This document shows, piece after piece, positions 6,575 through 14,799 of a DNA stretch of 21,187 bases. Position 1 is the stretch's first letter, and each line of letters starts with the position of its first letter. The position numbers and the translations under genes are program-made. This DNA comes from an uncultured Candidatus Melainabacteria bacterium (lineage in GTDB: Bacteria > Cyanobacteriota > Vampirovibrionia > Gastranaerophilales > Gastranaerophilaceae), in assembly GCA_934693215.1 (NCBI GenBank), contig CAKUVB010000009.1, forward strand, positions 1 to 21,187, given 5' to 3'. Under the pieces are notes generated by a model. It had not been told where the DNA came from, made no database searches, and worked only from the letters and a program-made list of their open reading frames with translations.

Positions 6575-7591
6575 ATGAGAGCTGTCGTTCCATATAACTC
6601 GGGAATAAAGGTTATAGAAAAGCCTATTCCTGTTATTGAAGAATCAAAAGATGTTATCTTAAAAGTCACTCGTTCTGCAATATGTACGAGTGACTTGCAT
6701 ATCATAAAAGGAGCAGTACCCCGCTATATCCCAAATACAGTGTTAGGACACGAATTCACAGGAGAAGTTATTGAAGTCGGAGAAAGTGTTACTAAACTAA
6801 AAATTGGTGACAGAGTTGCAGCAAATTGTATAACTTTTTGTGGAGAATGTTGGTTTTGCAGGCATGAATTTATAAACAACTGTATTAATGGTGGTTGGGA
6901 ATTAGGTTGCAGAATTGACGGTGGACAAGCTGAATATGTTAGAATTCCTTATGCTGATTCTAGCTTGAATAAAATTCCTGATAATGTTTCTTATGACTCA
7001 GCTTTATTTGTTGGAGATATATTATCAAGCGGATATTTTGCAGCTGACGGTTTGGATATAAAAAAAGGTGATTGTGTAGCTGTTATTGGTGCTGGGCCTG
7101 TTGGTTTATGTGCGATGATGTGTGCTAAATATTTAGGTGCAGAATCAATAATCGCAATTGATATAGACGAACATCGGCTTGATTTTGCTAAAAAATTTGC
7201 AGATTATATTATCAATCCAAACGAAGTTAATATTGAACAACGCATAAAAGATATTACACCATACGGAGCTGATGGAGTGATTGAAGCTGCAGGAGGTAAC
7301 AATACCTTTGAAACAGCTTGGAAAATAGCACGACCAAATGCAACAGTTTTTGTTGTTGCAATGTACGAACAAGCTCAAATTTTACCATTAGAAAAAATGT
7401 ATGGTAAAAATTTAACATTTAAAACCGGTGGCGTTGATGCTATATATTGTGACAAACTTTTGCAACTAATCTCTGAAAATAAAATTTCTACAGATTTTTT
7501 AATAAGCAAAACTTTCGCATTTAGTGATATTGAAAAAGCTTATGAAGAATTCCAACAAAAACATATATATAAAATAGCTTTAAAATTTTAA
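6575..7591 (+). CDS. Zinc-dependent medium-chain alcohol/polyol dehydrogenase
   Basis: This medium-chain dehydrogenase oxidises alcohols or polyols, or reduces the ketones, using NAD(P). It has 338 residues. The catalytic zinc site is CTSDLH (C37), GHE (H59, E60) and D148, similar to secondary alcohol dehydrogenases. The structural zinc lobe is complete as C-X2-C-X2-C-X7-C (C89, C92, C95, C103). The Rossmann motif GAGPVG (172-177) and the acidic IDID after the second strand favour NAD over NADP. The substrate is unknown. Its position 8 bp after a transketolase subunit and a surface-sugar transferase suggests a sugar or sugar-phosphate substrate, by context only. AGGA lies 6 nt before the ATG. 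It is the last gene of the unit, followed by a bidirectional terminator. Confidence 0.9.
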   Translation: MRAVVPYNSGIKVIEKPIPVIEESKDVILKVTRSAICTSDLHIIKGAVPRYIPNTVLGHEFTGEVIEVGESVTKLKIGDRVAANCITFCGECWFCRHEFINNCINGGWELGCRIDGGQAEYVRIPYADSSLNKIPDNVSYDSALFVGDILSSGYFAADGLDIKKGDCVAVIGAGPVGLCAMMCAKYLGAESIIAIDIDEHRLDFAKKFADYIINPNEVNIEQRIKDITPYGADGVIEAAGGNNTFETAWKIARPNATVFVVAMYEQAQILPLEKMYGKNLTFKTGGVDAIYCDKLLQLISENKISTDFLISKTFAFSDIEKAYEEFQQKHIYKIALKF

Positions 7592-7595
7592 TAAT

Positions 7596-7632
7596 AAAAA
7601 ATCGACTAATTAATTATTAGCCGATTTTTATT
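7596..7632. terminator. Bidirectional terminator between convergent genes
   Basis: AAAAATCGACTAAT (7597-7610) pairs with ATTAGCCGATTTTT (7616-7629) with one A.C mismatch and a 5-nt loop. The plus strand continues as ATT, and the minus strand reads TTTTTT after the stem. It serves both the alcohol dehydrogenase unit (+) and the 7657-9476 unit (-). Confidence 0.85.
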
Positions 7633-7656
7633 ATTAATTATATTATTTTTTATTTA

Positions 7657-8310
7657 TTACTTTTTAGCAACTGCAACCGGAGTTTTTGTAGCTACTTTTT
7701 CTTCTGAGTTCAAAGCTTTACCAATCTTACTAGCTGCTGGAGTAACTAATACTGGTGCTACATATCTATAAATAATAGAGAATGTAAGTAATTTTTGAAC
7801 GATAGGGAAACCTTTTACTCTCTTGCTTAGTTTTGCAGCTTCAAGTCCTTGGTTTACATCTGAGAATTTATAACTCATTTTCTTAGTAAATTTAGCAATA
7901 CTACCATTAATTGTATATGTACCAACAGTAGATAATGCTGTTACTAAGAATTGGTTCAAAGCTAAAGTTCTTGCTGGTTTTTTCTCCATATTTTTATTAT
8001 TAAGAGTCGTACCTGCATAAGCAGCAGTTGTAACAAAAGAACCAGCTGCTGACATGTGGTCTGTCATTTTTTCACTTTTTCCAATTTTATCTGTCAATTT
8101 ATCAACAGCTTTTGAATTCATAAGAGGAGCGATAACTTTTTCTGCAATTTTTTCCTCTAATGCTGTTTCCCATTTGCTAAACTTTTTCGCACCTAAAGTT
8201 GCTCTTGTTGCTAGGCTTGCAAATGTTGAAGGTTTTTTAGGTAAACCTTTAAAAGAAGGAGTGTTCATACCATAATTATTGTTATTCATCATAGGTAATA
8301 TATTATTCAT
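7657..8310 (-). CDS. Unnamed PSFKG-tagged membrane protein
   Basis: Function not recognised. It has 217 residues. The N-terminus is asparagine-rich (MNNILPMMNNNNYG) and runs into NTPSFKG at 16-22, a short motif that recurs near the N-termini of many unnamed proteins I recall from Gastranaerophilales. There is no signal peptide. Three moderately hydrophobic segments (about 85-103, 115-136, 170-192) could be membrane helices; the last reads FSIIYRYVAPVLVTPAASKIG. The C-terminus is Lys/Ala/Val-rich. It is the second gene of a pair: its ATG overlaps the preceding stop by one base (TAATG), with GGAGGTAA upstream, so the two products are probably made in a fixed ratio and may form a complex. A bidirectional terminator follows. 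Confidence 0.85.
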   Translation of the reverse strand: MNNILPMMNNNNYGMNTPSFKGLPKKPSTFASLATRATLGAKKFSKWETALEEKIAEKVIAPLMNSKAVDKLTDKIGKSEKMTDHMSAAGSFVTTAAYAGTTLNNKNMEKKPARTLALNQFLVTALSTVGTYTINGSIAKFTKKMSYKFSDVNQGLEAAKLSKRVKGFPIVQKLLTFSIIYRYVAPVLVTPAASKIGKALNSEEKVATKTPVAVAKK

Positions 8311-9476
8311 TAGTTACCTCCTTTCTTTGGAGCTGATGCAATATGAGATTGTATGCTTGCAAATACATTACGCTTTTCTGTTGTAGTAGTTGGTAAAGAC
8401 ATTGCATTTTTTGGAGCGGCTTGAGCTTTTGCAGCTAATACAATTGTATCATTTGATTTACCTGCAACATTAGCTTTTTGAGCATTTTCACCCTTTGGAG
8501 CTTTTTTCAAACCTAAAACTTTCAAAATTGGTGGAATTGCAATAATTGTTAAGTATGCTCTTGGAACAGCTAACAATGTATCTGGAATCCATTTGAATAT
8601 TGTTGCAAGGTTTCTTTCTTTTTGAGCACCATTTTCTATTTCTTCAGTGATAGGTGTTTTATCTTCTTGGACTACACAACCCATCTTATCACCTTTTTTA
8701 CCACTTATTGATCTAGAGCCATCATTATCAATTTGATATTTACCATCTTTTGTTTTAAATACTGTTCTTGATCTTACAACACCATTACTATCAACATATA
8801 AATTAGGATTTTCTTGTTCGAATTTTACTTTTTCAGCCTTGAATTCTTCTATTTTTTCTAATAAACTAGCTTTTTCTTCATTTAATTTATCAATTTTACT
8901 TTGTTTCTTTGTTTTTCCGAGTTTTTTCTCAACTTCTTTTAATTTTCCTACAGCATCACCATTTTTAATTTTTAAAGGTTCCATATTTCGTAGAATTTCT
9001 GTTCCATCTTTTCGAATCATGTTACCTTTAGCATTTGTCATAACTCGTTGTATCTTTTTACCATTTTCCATAACTTCTTCAATACCAACAGATGGGAATA
9101 ATTTTTTAATCATTGAAGGCTTCAAATATTTTTGTGGTTTTTTCAATATCGCACCGACTGCACCTGCTATAGGAGTCATAATTGCAAATGACCAAGCGGC
9201 ACCTATTCCGCCTGATGATATTGAGTGACCTGAAGCGTATGCCGCATCTTTTTTATCTGGAGTAGTTAAGTAATTGGTTACCGGTCTTGCAAAACAACAT
9301 ATCGCTAATGAAAACAATGAGTTTGTTAACACAGGGTTGTCATCAGCCGCTTCACAAACCTTTCCCAAAAAATTATTTCTCATAATACGAGTCATCATAT
9401 CAGGCTTTTTAACCTTCGTTGCATGAAGAACTGTATTTGGTCTGATAATAGAACTTGCTAGCTTACCGTTAATCAT
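8310..9476 (-). CDS. Unnamed multi-segment membrane protein with coiled coil
   Basis: Function not recognised. It has 388 residues and no cleavable signal peptide. Order of parts: a basic N-terminus; hydrophobic segment about 48-66 (VLTNSLFSLAICCFARPV); a Gly/Ser/Ala-rich hydrophobic stretch about 85-110 that includes HSISSGGIGAAWSF; a charged coiled coil about 175-222; a region with short beta-like KDG/SNG repeats (228-268, for example VDSNGVVRS and KTKDGKYQI); a third hydrophobic region about 292-323 (WIPDTLLAVPRAYLT, IIAIPPILKVLGL); and an Ala/Lys/Thr-rich tail. This resembles a protein type I recall from gut Melainabacteria, without a known role. AAGGA precedes the ATG at an 8-nt spacing. 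It is the first gene of the pair with 7657-8310. Confidence 0.85.
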   Translation of the reverse strand: MINGKLASSIIRPNTVLHATKVKKPDMMTRIMRNNFLGKVCEAADDNPVLTNSLFSLAICCFARPVTNYLTTPDKKDAAYASGHSISSGGIGAAWSFAIMTPIAGAVGAILKKPQKYLKPSMIKKLFPSVGIEEVMENGKKIQRVMTNAKGNMIRKDGTEILRNMEPLKIKNGDAVGKLKEVEKKLGKTKKQSKIDKLNEEKASLLEKIEEFKAEKVKFEQENPNLYVDSNGVVRSRTVFKTKDGKYQIDNDGSRSISGKKGDKMGCVVQEDKTPITEEIENGAQKERNLATIFKWIPDTLLAVPRAYLTIIAIPPILKVLGLKKAPKGENAQKANVAGKSNDTIVLAAKAQAAPKNAMSLPTTTTEKRNVFASIQSHIASAPKKGGN

Positions 9477-9518
9477 TACTTATTCCTTTTTTTTGTAATT
9501 GAACTATATGGGGTATAT

Positions 9519-9546
9519 ATAATAAATCTAGTGGTTGATATCTTAA
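9519..9546 (-). promoter_or_regulatory. Candidate promoter of the 9476-7657 pair
   Basis: On the minus strand, TTAAGA (9546-9541) is followed after 16 bp by TATTAT (9524-9519), about 35 nt upstream of the RBS and ATG. The match is partial and the region very AT-rich. Confidence 0.3.
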
Positions 9547-9734
9547 GTCACAATACTTCTTTATGGCGACTTCTACACTTTTATTTAGATTTTGCGTTGT
9601 ATGCGAATAATTCATCATAGTTTCCAATCTAAAATTTCTATAAACACTACCTTTACAATCATGTTAAAACACATAAAAATAAAATTTGTTAGTTTGTAAT
9701 AAAAATGTTACAATTATATTTTTTATTTAATACT

Positions 9735-9779
9735 AAAACTTGTTACACTCTTTACAAGTTTTATTGATGATTGTATTAT
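9735..9779 (+). promoter_or_regulatory. murA operon promoter with overlapping inverted repeat
   Basis: TTTACA (9751-9756) and TATTAT (9774-9779) are separated by exactly 17 bp, a good sigma-70 match, with the start predicted near 9786. A perfect 9-bp inverted repeat AAAACTTGT (9735-9743) / ACAAGTTTT (9754-9762) with a 10-nt spacer covers the -35 box, so it could be a repressor or activator site. As RNA it would lie upstream of the start, so it is not a terminator of this transcript. Confidence 0.55.
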
Positions 9780-9809
9780 TATATTAATTAAGTATAGATT
9801 GGAGAAGTT

Positions 9810-11123
9810 TTGGCAGATAAATACAAAATTCAAGGTGGCACTCAGTTAAAAGGTGAAGTTAATATTGGTGGAGCAAAAAATGCTGTACTAAAACTTATGG
9901 CAGCTGCAATTCTTGCAGAAGGCGAAACTAAGATATATAACGTGCCAGAACTTACTGACGTTGGCATTATGCTAGAAGTTATTAATGGTTTAGGTATAAA
10001 AACTTCTTACGATAAAAATGCCAAATCTGTTTCAATTGACGCATCTAATATTACTTCTGTAACCGCAAAATATGAATATGTTAGCAAAATGAGAGCATCA
10101 TTCACTATACTTGGAGCATTAGTTTCCAGATGCAAAGAGGCTATTGTGGCTCTTCCAGGTGGGTGTGCTATTGGTGAAAGACGAGTAGATTTTCACATAA
10201 AAGGTTTAGAGGCTCTAGGTGCTAAAATAAAAATAGAAAATGGATATGTACATGCCAAAGCTCCAAAATTAGTTGGTGCTGACATTTATTTGGATATTCC
10301 ATCTGTTGGAGCTACCGAAAATCTTATGCTTGCGGCAATTTTAGCTGAAGGTTCTACAAGAATCCAAAATGCAGCACAAGAGCCAGAAATTATTGATTTA
10401 GCTAATTTCTTAAATACAATGGGTGCCGATATCGTTGGTGCAGGAACTTCGGAAATTATAATTAATGGAGTTAAACAATCTAACCTACACCCAATAGAAT
10501 ATACAACTATTCCAGATAGAATTGAGGCTGGAACATTTATGACTGCAGTTGTAGCTTCTAAAGGTAAAGCTATTATAAAAAATGTTTTTCCTGCTCATTT
10601 AACATTCTTTACAGACAAGTTAATAAAAATGGGTGCTAGTATAAAACTTATTGAACCGACTGCAATAGAGGTTTCTTGTAAAAACAGACTAAATTCTTTG
10701 AATTTTGTCACCCAACCATACCCTGGATTTCCAACAGATTTGCAATCTATGGCAATGGCTCTTTTAACAACTGCTAACGGTGTTGGTATTATTACAGAAA
10801 GTTTATACGAAAACAGATTTATGCAAGTCCCTCATTTATTAAGAATGGGAGCAGATATTCATCAAGATAGAAACCACGCAATCATCAAAGGTGTAAAAAA
10901 ACTTACTGGTGCTACTGTTTCAGCAAGCGATTTAAGAGCTGGTGCATCTTTAGTTGTTGCAGCTATTATGGCTGATGGTACATCTACTATTGAAAACCTA
11001 CATCATATTGATAGAGGTTACGAAAACTTTGATACAAAACTAAGAGCTCTTGGTGCAAATATTATTAGATATAATGACGAAACAGAAGAAGCGAAAGGAT
11101 TACAAAATGAGTCCCGTGTATAA
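9810..11123 (+). CDS. murA: UDP-N-acetylglucosamine 1-carboxyvinyltransferase MurA
   Basis: MurA transfers enolpyruvate from PEP to UDP-GlcNAc, the first committed step of peptidoglycan synthesis, in the cytoplasm. The 437-residue protein has GGAKNAVLK (K23, N24), MRASFTILG (R95) and PGGCAIGERRVDFHIKG with the PEP-attacking cysteine C119, so it should be fosfomycin-sensitive. SVGATENLMLAA, TIPDRIEAGTFM, GFPTDLQ and DLRAGASLVVAA follow, and both halves of the inside-out alpha/beta barrel are complete. The start is TTG at 9810, with GGAG 5 nt upstream; the conserved KYKIQGG segment begins four codons later, so the start is secure. A C-terminal tail (about 12 residues) beyond the usual end covers the ribosome site of the next gene, which overlaps by 17 bp. 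It heads the operon to 16581. Confidence 0.97.
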   Translation: MADKYKIQGGTQLKGEVNIGGAKNAVLKLMAAAILAEGETKIYNVPELTDVGIMLEVINGLGIKTSYDKNAKSVSIDASNITSVTAKYEYVSKMRASFTILGALVSRCKEAIVALPGGCAIGERRVDFHIKGLEALGAKIKIENGYVHAKAPKLVGADIYLDIPSVGATENLMLAAILAEGSTRIQNAAQEPEIIDLANFLNTMGADIVGAGTSEIIINGVKQSNLHPIEYTTIPDRIEAGTFMTAVVASKGKAIIKNVFPAHLTFFTDKLIKMGASIKLIEPTAIEVSCKNRLNSLNFVTQPYPGFPTDLQSMAMALLTTANGVGIITESLYENRFMQVPHLLRMGADIHQDRNHAIIKGVKKLTGATVSASDLRAGASLVVAAIMADGTSTIENLHHIDRGYENFDTKLRALGANIIRYNDETEEAKGLQNESRV

Positions 11124-11439
11124 AAGATGGTATGACCATGATCCAAAGCTTTTAGAAGTTATTGAACTCTTGAAGAATTATCAAGATGAATTGATGGAGC
11201 AAGCTGAATTATTTCTTCAAAAATTAGAAGAACAGGTTTCTAAAGAGGCTATTGACAGATTTTATGAATTAGTAAAACCTATTAATGGTTGTCGTTGGTA
11301 TGACAAAAATCCTACAATTTCAAAAACTGTTGAGATTTTAAGAGTTGTACCTCCTGATGTTCAAAAGGCTTGTGCAGAAAAGTTTATTTCTACACTAAAA
11401 GAAATGGGAATTGATTACGAAAGTCAAAACCGAGAATAA
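11107..11439 (+). CDS. Small protein of two tandem RWYD repeats
   Basis: Function not recognised. It has 110 residues, is soluble, and has no signal peptide or membrane segment. It is built from an internal duplication: residues 7-40 (RWYDHDP, IELL, AELFLQKL) align with 63-97 (RWYDKNP, VEILR, AEKFISTL), each a RWYD-x2-P turn followed by two predicted helices. The repeats are joined by a helical linker (41-61). The ATG at 11107 has AAAGGA 7 nt upstream; a longer reading from 11050 lacks this support and would run deep inside murA. It overlaps murA by 17 bp and its stop overlaps the mfd start (TAATG). Being translationally coupled between a cell-wall enzyme and a repair translocase suggests a small adaptor, but that is inference. 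Confidence 0.88.
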   Translation: MSPVYKRWYDHDPKLLEVIELLKNYQDELMEQAELFLQKLEEQVSKEAIDRFYELVKPINGCRWYDKNPTISKTVEILRVVPPDVQKACAEKFISTLKEMGIDYESQNRE

Positions 11440-14400
11440 TGTCTATTAATTCAATTTCTGAATTTAATAATAATATAAAAAACTCAAAATCGTTTGTTGT
11501 AACAGGTTTAACAACTTTTTTGAGATTATTTTTGTTGAATGAAATTGTAAAAACAGAGAAAAAGGTTCTTTTCATAACCTCAACAGAACAATCTGCTCTC
11601 AAATATCAAAGTGACTTATACTCTTTTTTCAACAAACAATCAAGTATTTTCCCGTATCAAAATTCTTCTATGTACGAAATTATCCCCTCTAACATATATG
11701 ATTATTCTTCTCAAGTGAATCTTTTATTAAATCCGCAAGATATTATAATCGTACCTGTGAAAACTTTGTTAGAAAAATTTCCTTCAAAAAGTTTTTTTAT
11801 AAAAAATAAACTAAGTTTAAAAATTGGTGATAATATTTCTCAAAAAGAACTGTTAGAAAAGCTTACAAATCTCGGTTATAAACGCTCTACTATGGTTAAT
11901 GATATTTCTGAATTCAGTATAAGAGGAGATATCGCCGATATTTATACATTGAAAGAGAACCCTGTTCGTATAGAGTTTTGGGGTGATGAAATTGTTGATA
12001 TAAGATTTTTTGACAGGGAAACTCAAAAATCTATTGAAAAAATAAAAACAATAGATATTTTACCTGTTTATAAATTTATATTGCCCCAAAAAACTCCTAA
12101 TGATTTTCCAAAAGAATTATTAGACAAACTAACAGAAGAAAAATACTTTGAAGGAATTGAGGTTTATCAAAGTTATTTTAACAACGATTTTGAAACAATA
12201 TTCGACTATTTGGATAATTATGTTCTTGTTTTTGATGAAAAATCAGAAATTTCTTCAAAATATCAATTTATAGAAGAAAACTACAACAAACAAATAGAAG
12301 AAAATACCAAAACTGAACTAATTTATCCGTTAAAAGATATTAATCATATTCCGTATAACGATTTTGCATCTAAAATCGCTAAATTTCCAAGAGTTGAATT
12401 TAACAATTTTATAGATAGCGAATTTGATGAAGTTCTTGATTTTAACGCACAAGTAATCAAAAATTTTAATGCCAACATAGAAGAAATTGCAGATTTTATA
12501 AAAAAACATGCCGGCTATAAAATTATTATAGCAACAGATTATAAAGACAGAGTTAAAGATATTCTTGCTCAATACGATATTTTTAATGTTGAATACGTTG
12601 GTAATATTTCAGCTAACGGAACAATTATTGAGAATTTAAAATATCTCATAATTACTGATAGAGAACTTTTTAATAAAAGAAACAAAGAAGTTACATCTAC
12701 AAAACGCACTGCTTATAAAGAAAAAGCTGAATATATTGAAAGCATTAACGACATAAAAGAAGGTGAATACGTTGTACATTCTGTTCATGGGGTCGGTATA
12801 TATTTAGGATTAACCCAACAAGAATTGGACGGTCAACTAAAAGATTATTTAACAATAGAATATGCCCAAAAAGACAGACTACATATCCCCGCAGAACAGA
12901 TTAATTTGTTATGCAGATATCGTGGTGCCGGGGCTGCAAAACCTAAGCTTTCAAGAATGGGTGGCTCAGATTGGGAAAAAACCAAATCAAAAGTAAAAAA
13001 AGAAGTTGAAAAAGTTGCGTACGATTTATTACGATTATATGCAAGACGTCAAATGCAAGAGGGTATAGCTTTTGACCCAGATACTTCATGGCAATTAGAA
13101 ATGGAAGATGCTTTTGAATATACTGAAACACCTGACCAAATGAAAGCTATAAATGACATAAAAGCAGATATGGAATCAACAAACCCTATGGATAGATTGA
13201 TTTGCGGTGATGTTGGGTTTGGTAAAACAGAAGTTGCTATGCGAGGTATATTTAAGGCTGTAGCATCAGGAAAACAAGTCGCAGTAATAGTTCCTACGAC
13301 TATATTGGCTCTACAACATTATCAAACCATTTCGGAAAGATTTAAACCTTATGGCATAAATGTTGAATTATTATGCAGATTTAGAACTCCAAAAGAGCAA
13401 AAAGAAACCTTAAAAAATATGGCACTTGGAAGTTGCGATGTTGTTGTTGGTACTCATAGACTTTTACAAGATGGCATTATGTTCAAAGATTTAGGACTCC
13501 TTGTAATTGATGAAGAACATAGATTCGGAGTAAAACATAAAGAAAAATTAAAACAGTTCAGAGAAAATATTGATATTATTTCAATGTCCGCAACTCCTAT
13601 CCCTAGAACATTATACATGTCTTTATCAGGAATCAAGGATATGTCTGTTATTAATACTCCACCTAAAAACAGACTTCCTATCAGAACTTTTGTCGGCACT
13701 TATAACGATAACGTCGTAAAAAATGCTATTGTTCACGAACTGGATAGAGATGGACAAGTTTATTATTTATACAACAGAGTTGAAACAATAGAGGAATTTC
13801 GACTAAAACTAAAAGAACTTGTTCCAAACGCAAGAATTGCCGTTGGCCATGCTAAACTTTCTGAAAAAGAATTGGAAGAAGTAATCGTAGGGTTTGCAAA
13901 CCATGACTATGATGTTCTTCTATGCACAACGATTATTGAAAACGGTTTGGATATTCCTAACGCAAATACAATGATAATTCATGATGCTGATAAATTTGGA
14001 TTAGCTCAATTATACCAATTAAGAGGTCGTGTCGGTCGTTCTGAGCGACAAGCATATTGTTATTGCTTATACAAAGCTGGTAAAAACATAACAAAAGATG
14101 CTCTGCAAAGATTGAACGCAATAAAAGAATTTACAACATTAGGTAGCGGATATCAAATTGCAATGCGAGATGTTGAGATTAGAGGTGTAGGAAACATTCT
14201 TGGAACAAAACAACATGGACACATGGTGAATGTAGGTTTCGACACGTACTGTCAATTATTAGAAGAAACTGTAAATGAGTTAAAAGGAGAGGCTGTGAAA
14301 ACAAAACCTCCTGCAATTGTAGATATCAATGTAACAGCCTTTATACCAGAGGATTGGGTTGGTTCAAAAGAACAAAAAATGGTAGAGTATAAGCGTTTGG

Positions 14401-14795
14401 CAGATGTCCATAACGAAACAGAATTGAATTATATTGTTTCGGAATGGAAAGACAGATTCTCCAAAATTCCTGAAGAAGTTGATAACCTTATTAAACTTGT
14501 TCAAATTAGACTAATGGCAACCAAAGTAGGGGTAACATTAATTAGAGAGTCAATGGATAATATAAGAGTTTATACTCCGTTTACAAAAGAAGAATGGAGA
14601 ATATTACAACTAAAACTCCCTAAAAATATAATCAAAAATATTCAATGGACAATTGCACCAAAAACGTGCGAAGATGCAACATCTATTCTATTAATAAACA
14701 ATTCTGTTATGAAGTTTAATGAACTATTTAACATGCTTTATGATTTGTTCTATGATATAGATAAAATTAGTTATGAATACGAAACAAGAGGATAA
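11439..14795 (+). CDS. mfd: Transcription-repair coupling factor Mfd
   Basis: Mfd is an ATP-driven dsDNA translocase that removes RNA polymerase stalled at lesions and recruits UvrA. At 1118 residues it is near the usual length. In order: an N-terminal UvrB-like module with a degenerate P-loop (VTGLTTFLR, 21-29) and DISEFSIRGDIADIY; the RNA-polymerase-interacting domain (about 440-495, VVHSVHGVGIYLG); the linker with GGSDWEKTKSKVK; the RecG-like translocase with Walker A GDVGFGKT (590-597), DEEHRFG (691-697) and SATPIPRTL (717-725); the second RecA lobe with ENGLDIPNANT and QLRGRVGRS; the TRG motif (RGVGNILGTKQHGH); and the C-terminal UvrA-binding-masking domain. The ATG overlaps the previous stop by one base, and four bases separate its stop from the next gene. 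Confidence 0.97.
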   Translation: MSINSISEFNNNIKNSKSFVVTGLTTFLRLFLLNEIVKTEKKVLFITSTEQSALKYQSDLYSFFNKQSSIFPYQNSSMYEIIPSNIYDYSSQVNLLLNPQDIIIVPVKTLLEKFPSKSFFIKNKLSLKIGDNISQKELLEKLTNLGYKRSTMVNDISEFSIRGDIADIYTLKENPVRIEFWGDEIVDIRFFDRETQKSIEKIKTIDILPVYKFILPQKTPNDFPKELLDKLTEEKYFEGIEVYQSYFNNDFETIFDYLDNYVLVFDEKSEISSKYQFIEENYNKQIEENTKTELIYPLKDINHIPYNDFASKIAKFPRVEFNNFIDSEFDEVLDFNAQVIKNFNANIEEIADFIKKHAGYKIIIATDYKDRVKDILAQYDIFNVEYVGNISANGTIIENLKYLIITDRELFNKRNKEVTSTKRTAYKEKAEYIESINDIKEGEYVVHSVHGVGIYLGLTQQELDGQLKDYLTIEYAQKDRLHIPAEQINLLCRYRGAGAAKPKLSRMGGSDWEKTKSKVKKEVEKVAYDLLRLYARRQMQEGIAFDPDTSWQLEMEDAFEYTETPDQMKAINDIKADMESTNPMDRLICGDVGFGKTEVAMRGIFKAVASGKQVAVIVPTTILALQHYQTISERFKPYGINVELLCRFRTPKEQKETLKNMALGSCDVVVGTHRLLQDGIMFKDLGLLVIDEEHRFGVKHKEKLKQFRENIDIISMSATPIPRTLYMSLSGIKDMSVINTPPKNRLPIRTFVGTYNDNVVKNAIVHELDRDGQVYYLYNRVETIEEFRLKLKELVPNARIAVGHAKLSEKELEEVIVGFANHDYDVLLCTTIIENGLDIPNANTMIIHDADKFGLAQLYQLRGRVGRSERQAYCYCLYKAGKNITKDALQRLNAIKEFTTLGSGYQIAMRDVEIRGVGNILGTKQHGHMVNVGFDTYCQLLEETVNELKGEAVKTKPPAIVDINVTAFIPEDWVGSKEQKMVEYKRLADVHNETELNYIVSEWKDRFSKIPEEVDNLIKLVQIRLMATKVGVTLIRESMDNIRVYTPFTKEEWRILQLKLPKNIIKNIQWTIAPKTCEDATSILLINNSVMKFNELFNMLYDLFYDIDKISYEYETRG

Positions 14796-14799
14796 TTTA

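Larger units (their letters stand above)
9477..9809. other. Divergent intergenic region between membrane-protein pair and murA
   Basis: This 333-bp gap holds the two divergent promoters and the murA RBS. An 8-bp inverted repeat (TTTAGATT 9584-9591, AATCTAAA 9626-9633) and TTGTAA..TTACAA (about 9695-9713) are present but unremarkable in such AT-rich DNA. I see no small ORF with a good RBS and no RNA family. Confidence 0.6.

Noticed and set aside
8839..9228. Plus-strand 129-codon frame over the membrane-protein gene
   Set aside because: It is antisense to a well-supported gene, with no ribosome site and no recognisable domain.
11050..11106. Upstream start for the RWYD-repeat protein
   Set aside because: The extension is antisense to nothing but lies inside murA in another frame, lacks a Shine-Dalgarno, and the ATG at 11107 has AAAGGA at proper spacing.
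14773..14799. Upstream ATG for the PpiC lipoprotein
   Set aside because: It would add nine polar residues before the lipoprotein signal peptide and lies inside mfd; the ATG at 14800 has a ribosome site and gives a standard signal.
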